Assembly: GCF_001428845.1 (NCBI RefSeq)
Contig: NZ_LMIU01000024.1
Coordinates: forward strand, 278,008-342,007
DNA length: 64,000 nucleotides
Source: Achromobacter sp. Root83
Lineage (GTDB): Bacteria; Pseudomonadota; Gammaproteobacteria; Burkholderiales; Burkholderiaceae_B
Direction of reading: 5' to 3'
In this document: piece by piece, positions 30,439 through 40,970 of the stretch
How positions within the stretch are numbered: the first letter of the stretch is position 1
Layout: each line of letters starts with the position of its first letter
The notes under the pieces: model-generated
What the model saw: the letters and a program-made list of their open reading frames with translations, nothing else
The model's database searches: none
What the model was told of the DNA's origin: nothing
Translations under genes and position numbers: made by a program

Positions 30439-30444
30439 TATAAT
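30439..30444 (+). promoter_or_regulatory. -10 element TATAAT before the CoA-transferase gene
   Basis: A perfect TATAAT in an AT-rich stretch, 58 bases before the ATG. No good -35 is seen at 16-18 bases, so activator dependence, for example on the adjacent LysR protein, is plausible. Confidence 0.35.
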
Positions 30445-30502
30445 TTTTTTCCATGGCCGGCCGCCTGATTGGCCCGCCGCCACCTCCGACTGACAGGACG
30501 AT

Positions 30503-31663
30503 ATGACCGCAGCATTGAAACCCCTGGACGGCATCACCGTCGTCGCGCTTGAACATGCCGTTGCCGCGCCCTTCGCCAGCCGCCAGTTGGCGGATCTGGG
30601 CGCTCGCGTGATCAAGATCGAGCGTCCTGGCGTGGGCGACTTCGCGCGGGGCTACGACGGCACGGTGCATGGCTTGTCTTCATTTTTCGTGTGGGCCAAC
30701 CGGGGCAAGGAAAGCCTGTGCCTGGATCTGGAACGTCCCGACGAGCGCGCCGCGTTACAGCGGCTGCTGGGGCAGGCCGACGTCTTCATCCAGAACCTGG
30801 CCCCTGGAGCGGCGCAGCGCAAGGGGCTGGACTTCTCCACCTTGCATGCGCAGTTCCCCAAACTGATCGTGTGCGATATCTCGGGCTATGGCGACAGCGG
30901 CCCATTTCATCGGAAGAAGGCCTACGACCTGCTGATCCAGGCCGCGGCCGGCTTGATCTCGGTGACCGGCACGCCTGACGCGCCGGCGCGTACCGGCATA
31001 TCCATTGCCGATATCTCGGCTGGCATGTATGCGTATTCGGGCATTCTGACGGCGCTGCTGCAGCGCGGGCGCACGGGCGCCGGCTTGCGCGTTGAGGTCA
31101 CCATGCTGGAGGCGCTGACCGAATGGATGGCCTATCCATTGAACTTTGCGCACTATGGCGGTTCGCCGCCAGCCCGCAACGGGGTGGCGCATCCGGCCAT
31201 CGCGCCTTACGGCCAGTATCAGGCAGGGGATGGCAAAGACGTCATTTTCGGGCTGCAGAACGAACGCGAATGGGTGCGCTTCTGCGTCGACGTGTTGCGG
31301 GATCCGGCCGTCGCGAACGACGAGCGGTTTTCATCCAACGTCCTGCGCGTCACCAATCGTCAGGCGCTAGATGCGCGAATAGCGGCGTGCTTTGCGTCGC
31401 TCACGCGGGAAGAGGTCCTGTGCAGGCTGGACGAAGGTGGCATCGCCAATTCCGCGCTGAATTCCATGCACGACGTCTGGGAACATCCCCAACTGGCCGC
31501 GCGCGGCCGCTGGCGCGATGTGACTACGCCTGCGGGACCGATCCGGGCGCTGCTGCCGCCCGCCACGCTATCGGGTACGGAAGCGGCAATGGGCGATGTG
31601 CCGGCGCTGGGCCAGCACACCGGGGCGATCCTGGCCGAATTGGGCTTCGATTTGCCCGTGTGA
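30503..31663 (+). CDS. Family III (CaiB/BaiF) CoA-transferase
   Basis: A 386-residue protein. Signatures are LDGITVVALEHAVAAPFASRQLADLGARVIKIERPGVGDFARG, RGKESLCLDLERPDER, CDISGYGDSGPFHRKKAYDLLIQAAAGL and the catalytic Asp170 in GISIADISAG. It transfers CoA to a carboxylic acid. The wording is closer to the succinyl-CoA:C5-dicarboxylate group than to formyl-CoA transferase, but this is an impression only. AGGACG precedes the ATG. It is convergent with the dikinase-like gene (7-base gap). Confidence 0.92.
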   Translation: MTAALKPLDGITVVALEHAVAAPFASRQLADLGARVIKIERPGVGDFARGYDGTVHGLSSFFVWANRGKESLCLDLERPDERAALQRLLGQADVFIQNLAPGAAQRKGLDFSTLHAQFPKLIVCDISGYGDSGPFHRKKAYDLLIQAAAGLISVTGTPDAPARTGISIADISAGMYAYSGILTALLQRGRTGAGLRVEVTMLEALTEWMAYPLNFAHYGGSPPARNGVAHPAIAPYGQYQAGDGKDVIFGLQNEREWVRFCVDVLRDPAVANDERFSSNVLRVTNRQALDARIAACFASLTREEVLCRLDEGGIANSALNSMHDVWEHPQLAARGRWRDVTTPAGPIRALLPPATLSGTEAAMGDVPALGQHTGAILAELGFDLPV

Positions 31664-31670
31664 GGCCTGG

Positions 31671-33677
31671 CTACTGGCTCCCGTCGATATACGGCCGTGC
31701 CTGCAGGATCAGGATGCTGTCTCCCTGCACGGCCCATTCAATGTCCTGGTCCACATTCCCCAGGCGCTGCTTGACCTGCCGCCCCACGGCGGCCAGGCGC
31801 GCGACCAGCGCGTCGTTCAGCACCTGCCGCGCGCCTTCGATGGGCACTTCCCGCACGCCGCCGGCGGCGTCCGCCACCAGTTGCGTGTCCTCGGCGGAGC
31901 GGCTCAGCACCTGCACGGCCTTGGACCAGCTTGAGTACATGAGCTGCTCGGCCTGCCGCTTGCCTTCCACCACCTTGATGCCCAGGCCGCGCTTGGCCGA
32001 TAGGTACGTCACGTAGCGGCGGGAGGCGTCGAAGGGATCGCGCGTGATCATGACGCCCGAACTGTCCGACGCGGCGGCAAGCTGCACCAGCACGCCCATG
32101 ACGACGCCTTCCTGACCGATGCCGGCGGCGCGGCGCGCTTCATAGGCTTCGAAGTTGTAGACCGAGGCCCATACCGTCCGCACGGCCCGCGCCAGCGCAT
32201 CGGCCTGCGTCACGTTGGGCACGGTGGTGTACAGCCCCGCGCCGCTGAAGCCCGGCAGGTCTTCGGAATTGGACGAACTGCGCACGAAGACGCCGCGGCT
32301 ACCTAGCTGCTTTTGCCAGCGATCGGTCCACGCGCTTGCCTGGGCCGGGCCGGCGGGCGCCTGGATGATGGCCTGGCGCAGCGCGGCCAGTTCGGCGCGG
32401 CGCACGTTGGCGTCGCCGGCGAAGTCGGGCCGCTGCTCCAGCGCCGCCACACGCTCTGGCACCCGCAGTTGCCGCATGAACGCCGCGTAATGAGCAAACG
32501 GAATGCAAAAGCCATCCGGCACGCTGGCCGTTGGGGGAAGCACGGCTTTCAGGGCGCCCAGGTTGGCCGCCTTCACGCCGCAATGGCGGCTGTCGCGCGC
32601 CGTCATGCCGGACAACGGTTTGATGTCGCGTACGCTCAAGTCGGGCTTGGGCAGCGCCGCATTGGCCGGCTTGACGGCGGGCGCGGCGGGTTGGGCGATG
32701 CGTTGCACCTGATACCCGTTGCTGGACACCGTCAGCTCGACCCATTGGCCGTCGTGCTCACGCAGCGCCTCGACGGCGTCGCGCACGTAGGCGTTGGGAA
32801 TGCGCCAGCCCTTGGCCAGCAGGTTCACATGCGACAGCAGGGTGGACGGCCGCTGCGTGATCAGCCCGGCCACGGGCGGCAGCGCCACGGGCACTTCGTC
32901 CAGCACCAGGATGTCGGTGGGCGACAGGTCGGGCGTGTCGTCCACCGATTTGACGATGCGCAGCCGCCCCTGCGCGCGCCCGGTGTTCAGCGGAAGAAAG
33001 GTCTGCTCGCGCAGCAGCGCCTCTTGCGTCACGAAGCTCAGCCCCACGCCTTGCGCGGTCTGCTCCTGCCGGGTGGAATTGCTTTTGAAGCGCACGGGGG
33101 AGTAGAAGGTGGCGCCGAGTCTTTCCCCGGTCAAGGCCAGCAGTTCCGGCGTCAGCAGGTCGCCCTCCCAGAATTCATAGGTGTAGCCGGGCAGGTCGCG
33201 CTGCCAGCTCAGCGTGCCGAACAACAGGCGCCGGTTGGGGTCCTTGTATTGCGCGATGAGCGCGGCCTTGTCCCCGGACAGCAGGCGCCGCTCGCGCGCA
33301 AAGGTCTCGTGCAGCGCGTAGCGGGGCGTGTGCACGAAATAGATGCGGTTGGCGCGCTGCCGGTCGATCACGAACAGCACATGCGGGATCTCCAGCGGCG
33401 TACCAGCGTTGTAGAAGCGCGCGAGTTGCCGGAATTCGTCCTCGGTGCGGACCTGGTTCAGGAAGGCCGGACCGCCCCAGCGCGCGTCTTCTTCCTTGCG
33501 CGCTTCCCGTTCATCGGGCCGCAGCGGGCGGGCGTTTTCATAGGGAGACGGCTTGCGGGCAGTTTGCGCCTGGACGGCGGGGCTGACCACGGCGCTCAGC
33601 AGGCAGATCGTGCCCAGGACGGCCAGGAACACGCGAGGCGGAGCGGACGGCTTGAGCGGCGCGCACGAGGGATGCAT
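31671..33677 (-). CDS. Predicted exported protein with phosphohistidine-like and PEP/pyruvate-binding (ATP-grasp) domains
   Basis: A 668-residue protein. A signal peptide is clear: hydrophobic core VFLAVLGTICLLSAVVS, cleavage after AVQA near residue 37. The middle part has a PEP-utilising/phosphohistidine-like site with His283 (STLLSHVNLLAKGWRIPNA). The C-terminal part (about 365-664) is the PPDK-type nucleotide-binding domain: GVKAANLGALK, VRSSSNSEDLPGFSGAG, and DIEWAV with LQARPY. This order, His domain before ATP-grasp domain, is that of glucan/phosphoglucan water dikinases, not of PEP synthase. Export of an ATP user is odd. The ATG at 33677 is chosen over a TTG at 33707. Substrate unknown. 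Confidence 0.85.
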   Translation of the reverse strand: MHPSCAPLKPSAPPRVFLAVLGTICLLSAVVSPAVQAQTARKPSPYENARPLRPDEREARKEEDARWGGPAFLNQVRTEDEFRQLARFYNAGTPLEIPHVLFVIDRQRANRIYFVHTPRYALHETFARERRLLSGDKAALIAQYKDPNRRLLFGTLSWQRDLPGYTYEFWEGDLLTPELLALTGERLGATFYSPVRFKSNSTRQEQTAQGVGLSFVTQEALLREQTFLPLNTGRAQGRLRIVKSVDDTPDLSPTDILVLDEVPVALPPVAGLITQRPSTLLSHVNLLAKGWRIPNAYVRDAVEALREHDGQWVELTVSSNGYQVQRIAQPAAPAVKPANAALPKPDLSVRDIKPLSGMTARDSRHCGVKAANLGALKAVLPPTASVPDGFCIPFAHYAAFMRQLRVPERVAALEQRPDFAGDANVRRAELAALRQAIIQAPAGPAQASAWTDRWQKQLGSRGVFVRSSSNSEDLPGFSGAGLYTTVPNVTQADALARAVRTVWASVYNFEAYEARRAAGIGQEGVVMGVLVQLAAASDSSGVMITRDPFDASRRYVTYLSAKRGLGIKVVEGKRQAEQLMYSSWSKAVQVLSRSAEDTQLVADAAGGVREVPIEGARQVLNDALVARLAAVGRQVKQRLGNVDQDIEWAVQGDSILILQARPYIDGSQ

Positions 33678-33838
33678 GGGACCGGGAAGGCTGCGGGAAA
33701 GCCGCAATCATATCGGACGTTATTGGGGACTGGCCCCGGAACGCCGGATGTGCGGCGGGCGGCTCGCGCCTCGGCCTGGGCGTTTTGGCGTAAGCGGCCC
33801 GTCATGCCGATGGCACGAACCTTGCCGCCGGATGCAAC

Positions 33839-33861
33839 AAGGCCCCCGGGGAGGGGGCCTT
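33839..33861 (-). terminator. Hairpin downstream of argH
   Basis: A perfect 9-pair stem (33839-33847 with 33853-33861, loop of 5) lies 28 bases past the argH stop. On the minus strand it is followed by TTGTTGC, a weak U-rich tail. Confidence 0.55.
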
Positions 33862-33888
33862 GCGCGGACATCTTCAATCCAGCCGGAA

Positions 33889-35310
33889 TCAGCCTTCGGC
33901 CGTTTCCGCCAGGACGCGGCGGGCCTCTTCGGCCACGCGCTCGGGGGCGGTGCCGCCCACGTGCTTGCGCGCGGCGACCGAGCCTTCCAGGGTCAGGACC
34001 TGGTGCACGTCTTCACCGATGCTGGCGTGATAGGCCTTCAGGTCGCTGGTGGACAGGTCAGCCAGGTCGCAGCCGCGCTGTTCGCAGTCGCGCACGGCGT
34101 GGGCCACCACTTCGTGGGCGTCGCGGAAGGGCACGCCCTTCTTGACCAGGTAGTCGGCCAGGTCGGTGGCGGTGGCGAAGCCCTGCAGGGCGGCGGCGCG
34201 CATGTTGTCCGCCTTCACCTTGATGCCGCCGGCCATGTCCGCGAAGATCGTCAGCGTGTCGCGCACCGTGTCCACGGTGTCGAACAGGCCTTCCTTGTCT
34301 TCCTGGTTGTCCTTGTTGTAGGCCAGGGGCTGGCCTTTCATCAGGGTCAGCAGGGCGACCAGGTTGCCGTTGACGCGGCCGGTCTTGCCGCGGGCAAGCT
34401 CGGGCACGTCGGGGTTCTTCTTTTGCGGCATGATCGAGCTGCCGGTGCAGAAGCGGTCGGCCAGGTCGATGAATCCCACGCGCGGGCTCATCCAGAGCAC
34501 CAGCTCTTCGGACAGGCGCGAGACGTGCGTCATGATCAGTGCGCCGGCGGCGCAGAATTCGATGGCGAAGTCGCGGTCGGACACGGCGTCCAGCGAGTTG
34601 CGGCACACGCCGTCAAAGCCCAGCGTCTTGGCCACGCGTTCGCGGTCGATCGGGAAGGACGTGCCGGCCAGCGCGGCGGCGCCCAGCGGCAGGCGGTTCA
34701 CGCGGCGGCGGCAATCGGCCAGGCGCTCGGCGTCGCGGCCGAACATTTCGGCGTAGGCCAGCAGATGATGGCCGAAGGTGACGGGCTGGGCCACCTGCAG
34801 GTGCGTGAAGCCCGGCATGATGGTGGCGGCGTTTTCCAGCGCGACCGTGGCCAGCGCGTGGCGCAGCGCGCGCAGCAGGTCTTGCAGGTTGTCGATTTCA
34901 TCGCGCAGCCACAGGCGGATGTCGGTGGCGACCTGGTCGTTGCGCGAACGGCCGGTGTGCAGGCGCTTGCCCGCGTCGCCCACCAGTTCCACCAGGCGCT
35001 TTTCGATATTCAGGTGGACGTCTTCCAGATCCAGCAGCCACTGGAAGCTGCCGGCATCGATTTCGGACAGGATTTGCGTCATGCCGCGCTGGATGTCGGC
35101 CAGATCCTGGGCGCCGATGATGCCCTGGGCGGCCAGCATGTCCGCGTGCGCGAGCGAACCCTGGATGTCGTGGCGCGCCAGGCGCTTGTCGAAATCCACG
35201 GACGCCGTGTAGCGTTTGACGAGTTCGGAAACCGGCTCGGAGAACCGGGCGGACCAGGCCTGCGCCTTGTTGGCGAACTGGTTTTGATCGGGGGAGGGAG
35301 TGTTTGCCAT
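33889..35310 (-). CDS. argH: Argininosuccinate lyase
   Basis: A 473-residue enzyme of the aspartase/fumarase superfamily that splits argininosuccinate into arginine and fumarate, the last step of arginine synthesis. The signature [11 protein letters not shown] (290-300) with the catalytic Ser is intact, as are [14 protein letters not shown] and [10 protein letters not shown] with His170. I use the ATG at 35308-35310 (MANTPSPDQ). A TATAAT on the minus strand ends only 11 bases before this ATG, so the leader may be very short. It stands alone, divergent from the MscS-type gene. Confidence 0.96.
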   Translation of the reverse strand: MANTPSPDQNQFANKAQAWSARFSEPVSELVKRYTASVDFDKRLARHDIQGSLAHADMLAAQGIIGAQDLADIQRGMTQILSEIDAGSFQWLLDLEDVHLNIEKRLVELVGDAGKRLHTGRSRNDQVATDIRLWLRDEIDNLQDLLRALRHALATVALENAATIMPGFTHLQVAQPVTFGHHLLAYAEMFGRDAERLADCRRRVNRLPLGAAALAGTSFPIDRERVAKTLGFDGVCRNSLDAVSDRDFAIEFCAAGALIMTHVSRLSEELVLWMSPRVGFIDLADRFCTGSSIMPQKKNPDVPELARGKTGRVNGNLVALLTLMKGQPLAYNKDNQEDKEGLFDTVDTVRDTLTIFADMAGGIKVKADNMRAAALQGFATATDLADYLVKKGVPFRDAHEVVAHAVRDCEQRGCDLADLSTSDLKAYHASIGEDVHQVLTLEGSVAARKHVGGTAPERVAEEARRVLAETAEG

Positions 35311-35320
35311 GATGGGCGGA

Positions 35321-35326
35321 ATTATA
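35321..35326 (-). promoter_or_regulatory. -10 element TATAAT of argH
   Basis: A consensus TATAAT on the minus strand, 11 bases from the argH ATG. The -35 region at the right distance is poor. If used, the mRNA leader would be about 4 bases. Confidence 0.35.
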
Positions 35327-35447
35327 GGGCCTCGCGCCACGGGGGCGACGCCGGCCCCGGTTTTCCGGGGGCGGAACCTCCCGCGGGCGCGGCTCTTGTC
35401 GGATAATCCACGGTTAGTTTCAAGAACTTAGAGAAAGCAGAGACCTT

Positions 35448-36815
35448 ATGCCCCTGGAATGGGAAGAGCTAGTCACCCAACTTGATACCCACCTGCCGCG
35501 GGAAGCCTGGGCGCAGACACTCATCGGAATCGGCGTCCTGATCCTGACGGCGCTGTTCGTGCAGTGGGTGGTCGCGCGGGTCGTGCTGCTTGTGGCGCAC
35601 CGGCTGCTGGTGGTGAGCGGGCACGGGGACTGGGACAAGGCCCTGCAGCGCCGCCGGGCGTACCAGAACCTCTGGTACGCGGTGCCGTTCGCGGTGGTGT
35701 CGATCGGCATTGACCTTGTGCCCCACGCCGAGCGGGCCGTCACGATCGTGGGCCGGTTGGCGCACGCGGGCGCATGGATCTGCGTGTTCGTGGCGTTTTC
35801 GGGGGTGCTGAGCGCCTGGCAGGACACCTATTCGGCCACCACGCGGGCGCAGACCCGCTCCATCAAGGGCTATATCCAGATCGGCAAGCTGATCCTGATG
35901 GCGGTATGCACCGTCCTGGTGCTGTCCATCCTGATCGACCGGTCGCCGCTGTGGATGATCTCCGGCCTGGGCGCGCTGTCGGCGGTGCTGCTGCTGGTGT
36001 TCAAAGACACCCTGCTGTCGCTGGTGGCCAGCACCCAGCTCACCAGCAACGACATGCTGCGCATCGGCGACTGGATCGAAATGCCGCAGTCCAACGCCGA
36101 CGGGTTCGTCAAGGACATCGCGCTGCATACGGTCAAGGTGCAGAACTGGGACAACACGGTCACCACGGTGCCCACGTACAAGCTGTTTTCGGAAAGCTAC
36201 CGCAACTACCGCCACATGTTCGAGTCTGGCGGCCGCCGCATCAAGCGCACTCTGCGCATCGACGCGGCCAGCGTGCGCTTTTTGACCGACGAGGAAGCCC
36301 AGCGGCTGATGCGCTTCCGGCTGCTGCACGATTATCTGCAGGCCAAGACCCACGACATCGCCCAGGCCAACCAGACCATGGGCGAACTGGCCAGTGTGCC
36401 GGCCAACCGCCGCCGCCTGACCAACATCGGCACCTTGCGCGCCTATGCGCTGGCCTTCCTGAAGCAGAACCCGGAAATCCGCCAGGACATGGCGATGATG
36501 GTGCGCATGATGGAGCCCACCTCCGAGGGCATCCCGGTCGAGGTCTATTGCTTTACCGCCGTGACAGCCTGGGTGGAATACGAACGGATCCAGGGCGACG
36601 TCTTCGACCATCTGCTGGCCATCCTGCCGGAACTGGGCCTGCGCCTGTACCAGCAGCCGTCCGGCGCCGACTTCGGCGCCATGGGCGGGTCCCTGCGCGA
36701 AAACGCCTTCCAGGCCGCCCTGGCCGGGGAGCGCGACCGGCAGGGGGGCATCCTGGATGCCGACCCGGCCGCGCCGTTCCAGCGTGGCCTGACCGACGGC
36801 AAGATGCCCCGCTAG
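35448..36815 (+). CDS. Mechanosensitive ion channel family protein (MscS type, YbdG-like)
   Basis: A 455-residue inner-membrane protein. Hydrophobic segments lie at about 23-45 (LIGIGVLILTALFVQWVVARVVL), 70-90, 100-120, 145-165 and 170-195. The last forms the pore helix, running into the MscS beta-domain: LVFKDTLLSLVASTQLTSNDMLRIGDWIEM, then VKVQNWDNTVTTVPTY. A long C-terminal cytoplasmic region follows. The five-helix plan and length fit YbdG/MscM-type channels that open on osmotic downshock. The start has only a weak ribosome site. Confidence 0.9.
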   Translation: MPLEWEELVTQLDTHLPREAWAQTLIGIGVLILTALFVQWVVARVVLLVAHRLLVVSGHGDWDKALQRRRAYQNLWYAVPFAVVSIGIDLVPHAERAVTIVGRLAHAGAWICVFVAFSGVLSAWQDTYSATTRAQTRSIKGYIQIGKLILMAVCTVLVLSILIDRSPLWMISGLGALSAVLLLVFKDTLLSLVASTQLTSNDMLRIGDWIEMPQSNADGFVKDIALHTVKVQNWDNTVTTVPTYKLFSESYRNYRHMFESGGRRIKRTLRIDAASVRFLTDEEAQRLMRFRLLHDYLQAKTHDIAQANQTMGELASVPANRRRLTNIGTLRAYALAFLKQNPEIRQDMAMMVRMMEPTSEGIPVEVYCFTAVTAWVEYERIQGDVFDHLLAILPELGLRLYQQPSGADFGAMGGSLRENAFQAALAGERDRQGGILDADPAAPFQRGLTDGKMPR

Positions 36816-36912
36816 GCCAGCGCGGACCTGCTTTTGGCCGGTGCCCGCCCAAGGCGCGGCGGGCCGGAGGCCGTGAGATAATCCGGCGGTTGCTTCCTAG
36901 GCGATAGACCCG

Positions 36913-38979
36913 ATGTCGAACCCGTTCTTCAACCTGTATTCCCACGGCTTCGCCCGGGTCGCGGTCGGCGTGCCCGAATGCCGGGTCGCCGACCCCGCCT
37001 TCAATGCGGCGCAGACCATCGCGCTGGCCCAGCAGGCCGCCCAGGGCGGCGCGGTGCTCGCGGCGTTTCCCGAGCTGGGCCTGTCGGCCTACACCTGCGA
37101 CGATCTCTTTCACCAGAAGGCCCTGCTGGACGCCTGCGAAGCGGCGCTGGCCCAGGTGGTCCAAGCCACGGCCGATCTGGATATCGCCATCATCGCGGGC
37201 GCGCCGCTGCGCGTGGACCACCAGCTATTCAATTGCGCCGTGGTGGCGGCCGGCGGCCGCGTGTTGGGCGTGGTGCCCAAGAGCTACCTGCCCAACTACG
37301 GCGAATTCTACGAAGCCCGCCAGTTCAGCGCCGCCGATTGCGCGGCCGCGGCCGACATCCGCCTGCTGGGCCAGACCGTGCCGTTCGGGTCCGAGCTGCT
37401 GTTCCGGATGGAAAAGCTGCCGCTGTTCCAGTTCCACGTCGAAATCTGCGAAGACGTCTGGGTGCCTATCCCGCCGTCGTCCTACGCCGCGCTGGCCGGC
37501 GCCACGGTGCTGGTCAACCTGTCCGCCTCCAATATCGTCGTCGGCAAGGCCGAATACCGCCACCAGCTTGTTTCGCAGCAGTCGGCGCGCTGCCTGTCGG
37601 CCTATATGTACACCTCGGCCGGCCGGGGCGAGTCCTCGACGGACATGGCCTGGGACGGCCAGGCGCTCATCTACGAAAACGGCGAACTGCTGGCCGAGTC
37701 CGAGCGCTTCCTGAGCCATTCGCACCTGCTGTTTTCGGACGTGGACCTGGAACGCCTGTCGCGCGAACGCATGCGCCAGAGCACCTTTGGCCAGTCCGTC
37801 CGCCGCCACCAGGACGAGGTCCGCAAGTTCCGCCAGGTGGCGGTCCCCGTGAATCCGCCGCTGGAAGACGCCGAACTGCCGCTGGACCGGCGCGTGGCGC
37901 GCTTTCCCTATGTGCCGGCCGACCCGCAGCGCCGCGACGCCCGCTGCAAAGAGGTCTACAACATCCAGGTGCAGGCGCTGGCCCAGCGGCTGTCGGCCAG
38001 CGGCATGTCCAAGGTCGTCATCGGCATTTCGGGCGGGCTGGACTCCACCCACGCGCTGCTGGTCTGCGCCAAGGCCATGGATACGCTGGACCTGCCGCGC
38101 TCGAACATCCTGGCCGTCACCATGCCGGGCTTCGCCACCAGCACCCGCACGCTGCAGCAGGCGCGCCGGCTGATGGCCGTCGTGGGCTGCACGGCGTCCG
38201 AGATCGACATCCGGCCCAGTTGCCTGCAGATGCTCAAGGACCTGGGCCATCCCTACGCGGACGGCCAGCCGGTATACGACATCACCTTCGAGAACGTGCA
38301 GGCCGGCGAGCGCACCAACCACCTGTTCCGCATCGCCAACTTCAACAACGCCTTCGTGATCGGCACGGGCGACCTGAGCGAGCTTGCACTGGGATGGTGC
38401 ACGTACGGCGTGGGCGACCACATGTCGCACTACAGCGTCAATGCCAGCGTGCCCAAGACGCTCATCACGCACCTGGTGCGCTGGGTGGCCGAATCCGGCC
38501 GCCTGGGCGAGGACGGCGCGCAGGTGCTGCTGGACGTGCTGGGGACGGATGTCAGTCCCGAACTGGTGCCGGGCGGCGCGGACGACAAGCCGGTCCAGAA
38601 AAGCGAAGCGTCGATCGGCCCCTACGAACTGCAGGACTTCAACCTGTATTACACGCTGCGCTACGGCTTCGCGCCGACCAAGGTCGCCTTCCTGGCGCTG
38701 GCGGCCTGGCGCGACCGCGAGGCCGGCGCCTGGCCCGAGGCCGGGCATGTCGCGCGCAACCAGTACGACCTGCCCGCCATCAAGCGCAACCTGAAGCTGT
38801 TCCTGGACCGGTTCTTCCGCCTGAGCCAGTTCAAGCGCACCTGCGTCCCCAACGCCCCGAAGGTCGGTTCCGGCGGCTCGCTGTCCCCGCGTGGCGACTG
38901 GCGCGCGCCCAGCGACTCGGAGTCGGTGGTGTGGATGCGCGACGCCGACCGGATTCCGGACGAAACGCCGGGGGGCTAA
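36913..38979 (+). CDS. nadE: Glutamine-dependent NAD+ synthetase
   Basis: A 688-residue two-domain enzyme. The N-terminal nitrilase-type glutaminase has the triad Glu54 ([11 protein letters not shown]), Lys123 ([12 protein letters not shown]) and Cys179 (VEICEDVW). The C-terminal synthetase has the PP-loop SGGLDST (373-379) and the ammonia/NaAD motifs [35 protein letters not shown]. It makes NAD+ from deamido-NAD+, ATP and glutamine. Length and layout match the long form known from Mycobacterium tuberculosis. glnB follows after 126 bases, a nitrogen-related neighbour. Confidence 0.97.
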   Translation: MSNPFFNLYSHGFARVAVGVPECRVADPAFNAAQTIALAQQAAQGGAVLAAFPELGLSAYTCDDLFHQKALLDACEAALAQVVQATADLDIAIIAGAPLRVDHQLFNCAVVAAGGRVLGVVPKSYLPNYGEFYEARQFSAADCAAAADIRLLGQTVPFGSELLFRMEKLPLFQFHVEICEDVWVPIPPSSYAALAGATVLVNLSASNIVVGKAEYRHQLVSQQSARCLSAYMYTSAGRGESSTDMAWDGQALIYENGELLAESERFLSHSHLLFSDVDLERLSRERMRQSTFGQSVRRHQDEVRKFRQVAVPVNPPLEDAELPLDRRVARFPYVPADPQRRDARCKEVYNIQVQALAQRLSASGMSKVVIGISGGLDSTHALLVCAKAMDTLDLPRSNILAVTMPGFATSTRTLQQARRLMAVVGCTASEIDIRPSCLQMLKDLGHPYADGQPVYDITFENVQAGERTNHLFRIANFNNAFVIGTGDLSELALGWCTYGVGDHMSHYSVNASVPKTLITHLVRWVAESGRLGEDGAQVLLDVLGTDVSPELVPGGADDKPVQKSEASIGPYELQDFNLYYTLRYGFAPTKVAFLALAAWRDREAGAWPEAGHVARNQYDLPAIKRNLKLFLDRFFRLSQFKRTCVPNAPKVGSGGSLSPRGDWRAPSDSESVVWMRDADRIPDETPGG

Positions 38980-39444
<465 letters not shown>

Positions 39445-39538
39445 TCACGCGCCCTCGGGGCTCTTGAACCATTGATCTCCCGAGGTCCCGAGCGCTCGAT
39501 CTCTCAAGCTTCCGATGCTTCCCGGGCCGCGTTCTGAC

Positions 39539-39568
39539 GTGGCCCGATTCATTGTGGCCCGATTCATT
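39539..39568. repeat. Tandem 15-base duplication between glnB and gspF
   Basis: GTGGCCCGATTCATT occurs twice in direct succession (39539-39553 and 39554-39568), ending 19 bases before the convergent gspF stop. Noncoding; likely a slippage duplication. Confidence 0.9.
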
Positions 39569-39587
39569 CGCGCCACCGCCATCTTCC

Positions 39588-40793
39588 CTACCTGATCAAC
39601 TGGTTCATCTCCAGGATCGGCATCATCACCGCCAGCACGATCAGCAGGACGAATCCCCCCATCAGCAGTATCAGCGCCGGCTCCAGCAGGGCCGTCATCG
39701 CCATCGCGCGCCGCTCCAGGTCGCGCGACAGGTTCTGCGCGCCCCGGTCCAGCAGTTCGGGCAAGCGGCCCGTTTTCTCGCCGCTGGCGATCAGGTGCAC
39801 CAGCAGGGAAGGGAACGCCTTTTGCGCGCCCAGCGACGCGGATAGCGATGCGCCTTCACGCACGCGCGCCGAGGCCTCGTCCACCGCCAGTCGCAGCACG
39901 TCGTTGCCCAGCGTGCGGCGGGCCGCCTCCAGCGCCGTGAGCAACGCCACGCCGCTGCCGCACAAAATGGCCAGCGTCGATGCGAACCGCGCCGCGTTGA
40001 CGCCCAGAACAAAGCGCCCGGCCAGCGGCAGGCGCAACACGCGTGCATGCCACGCGCGCCGCGCCGCCGGCGCGCGCAGCGTGTAGCGCCACAGCACGAT
40101 CGCCAGCGCGATCGCAACCCCGGTCACGGCGCCCCATTCGCGGACGTAGTCCGATAGCGCCAGCATCATGCGGGTCAGCAGCGGAAGCTGCTGCTTGGCC
40201 TGGCTGAAGGCGGACACCACCTGCGGCACCACATAGCCCAGCAGGAAAATCACGATGATCACCGACACGCAGGCCACCACCGCCGGATAGATGAACGCCG
40301 TCATGACTTTGCTGCGCAAGGCGTTGCGTTCCTCGATGTAATCCGCCAGCTTCTCCATCACCTGCGCCAGGTCTCCGGACTCTTCGCCCGCGCCGATCAG
40401 GGCGCGATAGATTTCGGGGAAATCGCGCGGCCGCGCGGCCAGCGAGGCCGACAGGCGATGGCCGGCGCGCACATCGTCGCGCACGCCGCCCAAGGTGGCG
40501 GCGATGTGTTTCTTCTCGGCCTGTTCGAGCGTGGCGCTCAGGGCGGCGTCCAGCGGCAGGCGCGCCGCCAGCAGGCTGGCAAGCTGACGCGTCAGCCACG
40601 CGAGGTCGGCATCCGACAGGCGCGTGCGCAACGCCGCGCCCAGGCCTTCGGCGCGCGCTGCCAGCGAGGTCGACAGCGGCAGCAGGCCGCGCCCGCGCAA
40701 CTGGTTGCGGGCGCCCCGTTCCGTGTCGGCATCGATCGTGCCGCGCACGATTTTTCCGAGCGCGTCTGTGGCTTCGTAGCGGAAGGAAGGCAT
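39588..40793 (-). CDS. gspF: Type II secretion inner-membrane platform protein GspF
   Basis: A 401-residue protein starting MPSFRYEATDALGKIVRGTIDADTERGARNQLRGRGLLPL, the usual GspF N-terminus. Two homologous helical domains (about 60-190 and 265-390) each contain the ALIGAGEESGDL / HLIASGEKTGRLPELLD type signature and are separated and followed by membrane helices (about 162-182, 215-235, 370-395). It forms the inner-membrane platform with GspL and GspE. It is transcribed away from gspDE; in many clusters gspDEF are collinear, so the inversion is notable. The start is the ATG at 40793. Confidence 0.95.
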   Translation of the reverse strand: MPSFRYEATDALGKIVRGTIDADTERGARNQLRGRGLLPLSTSLAARAEGLGAALRTRLSDADLAWLTRQLASLLAARLPLDAALSATLEQAEKKHIAATLGGVRDDVRAGHRLSASLAARPRDFPEIYRALIGAGEESGDLAQVMEKLADYIEERNALRSKVMTAFIYPAVVACVSVIIVIFLLGYVVPQVVSAFSQAKQQLPLLTRMMLALSDYVREWGAVTGVAIALAIVLWRYTLRAPAARRAWHARVLRLPLAGRFVLGVNAARFASTLAILCGSGVALLTALEAARRTLGNDVLRLAVDEASARVREGASLSASLGAQKAFPSLLVHLIASGEKTGRLPELLDRGAQNLSRDLERRAMAMTALLEPALILLMGGFVLLIVLAVMMPILEMNQLIR

Positions 40794-40970
40794 GGTTGTA
40801 ATAAAGAGGCGCGCGCCGGTTTGAACCGCCAAGAGCCCCGAATTTAAAGGGTTTCCAGCCCGTCACCTTGCCTTCCGAATATGACCGTAGTGTTGCAGTC
40901 ACACCCCGTATACTCCGACGCGCTTTCACGATTTTTCACACGACTTCACGTCTTGGGCTCCTATCTCGTC

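Noticed and set aside
40881..40970. Extended N-terminus of GspD
   Set aside because: It would place a TATACT box in the coding region and bury the signal peptide 30 residues in.
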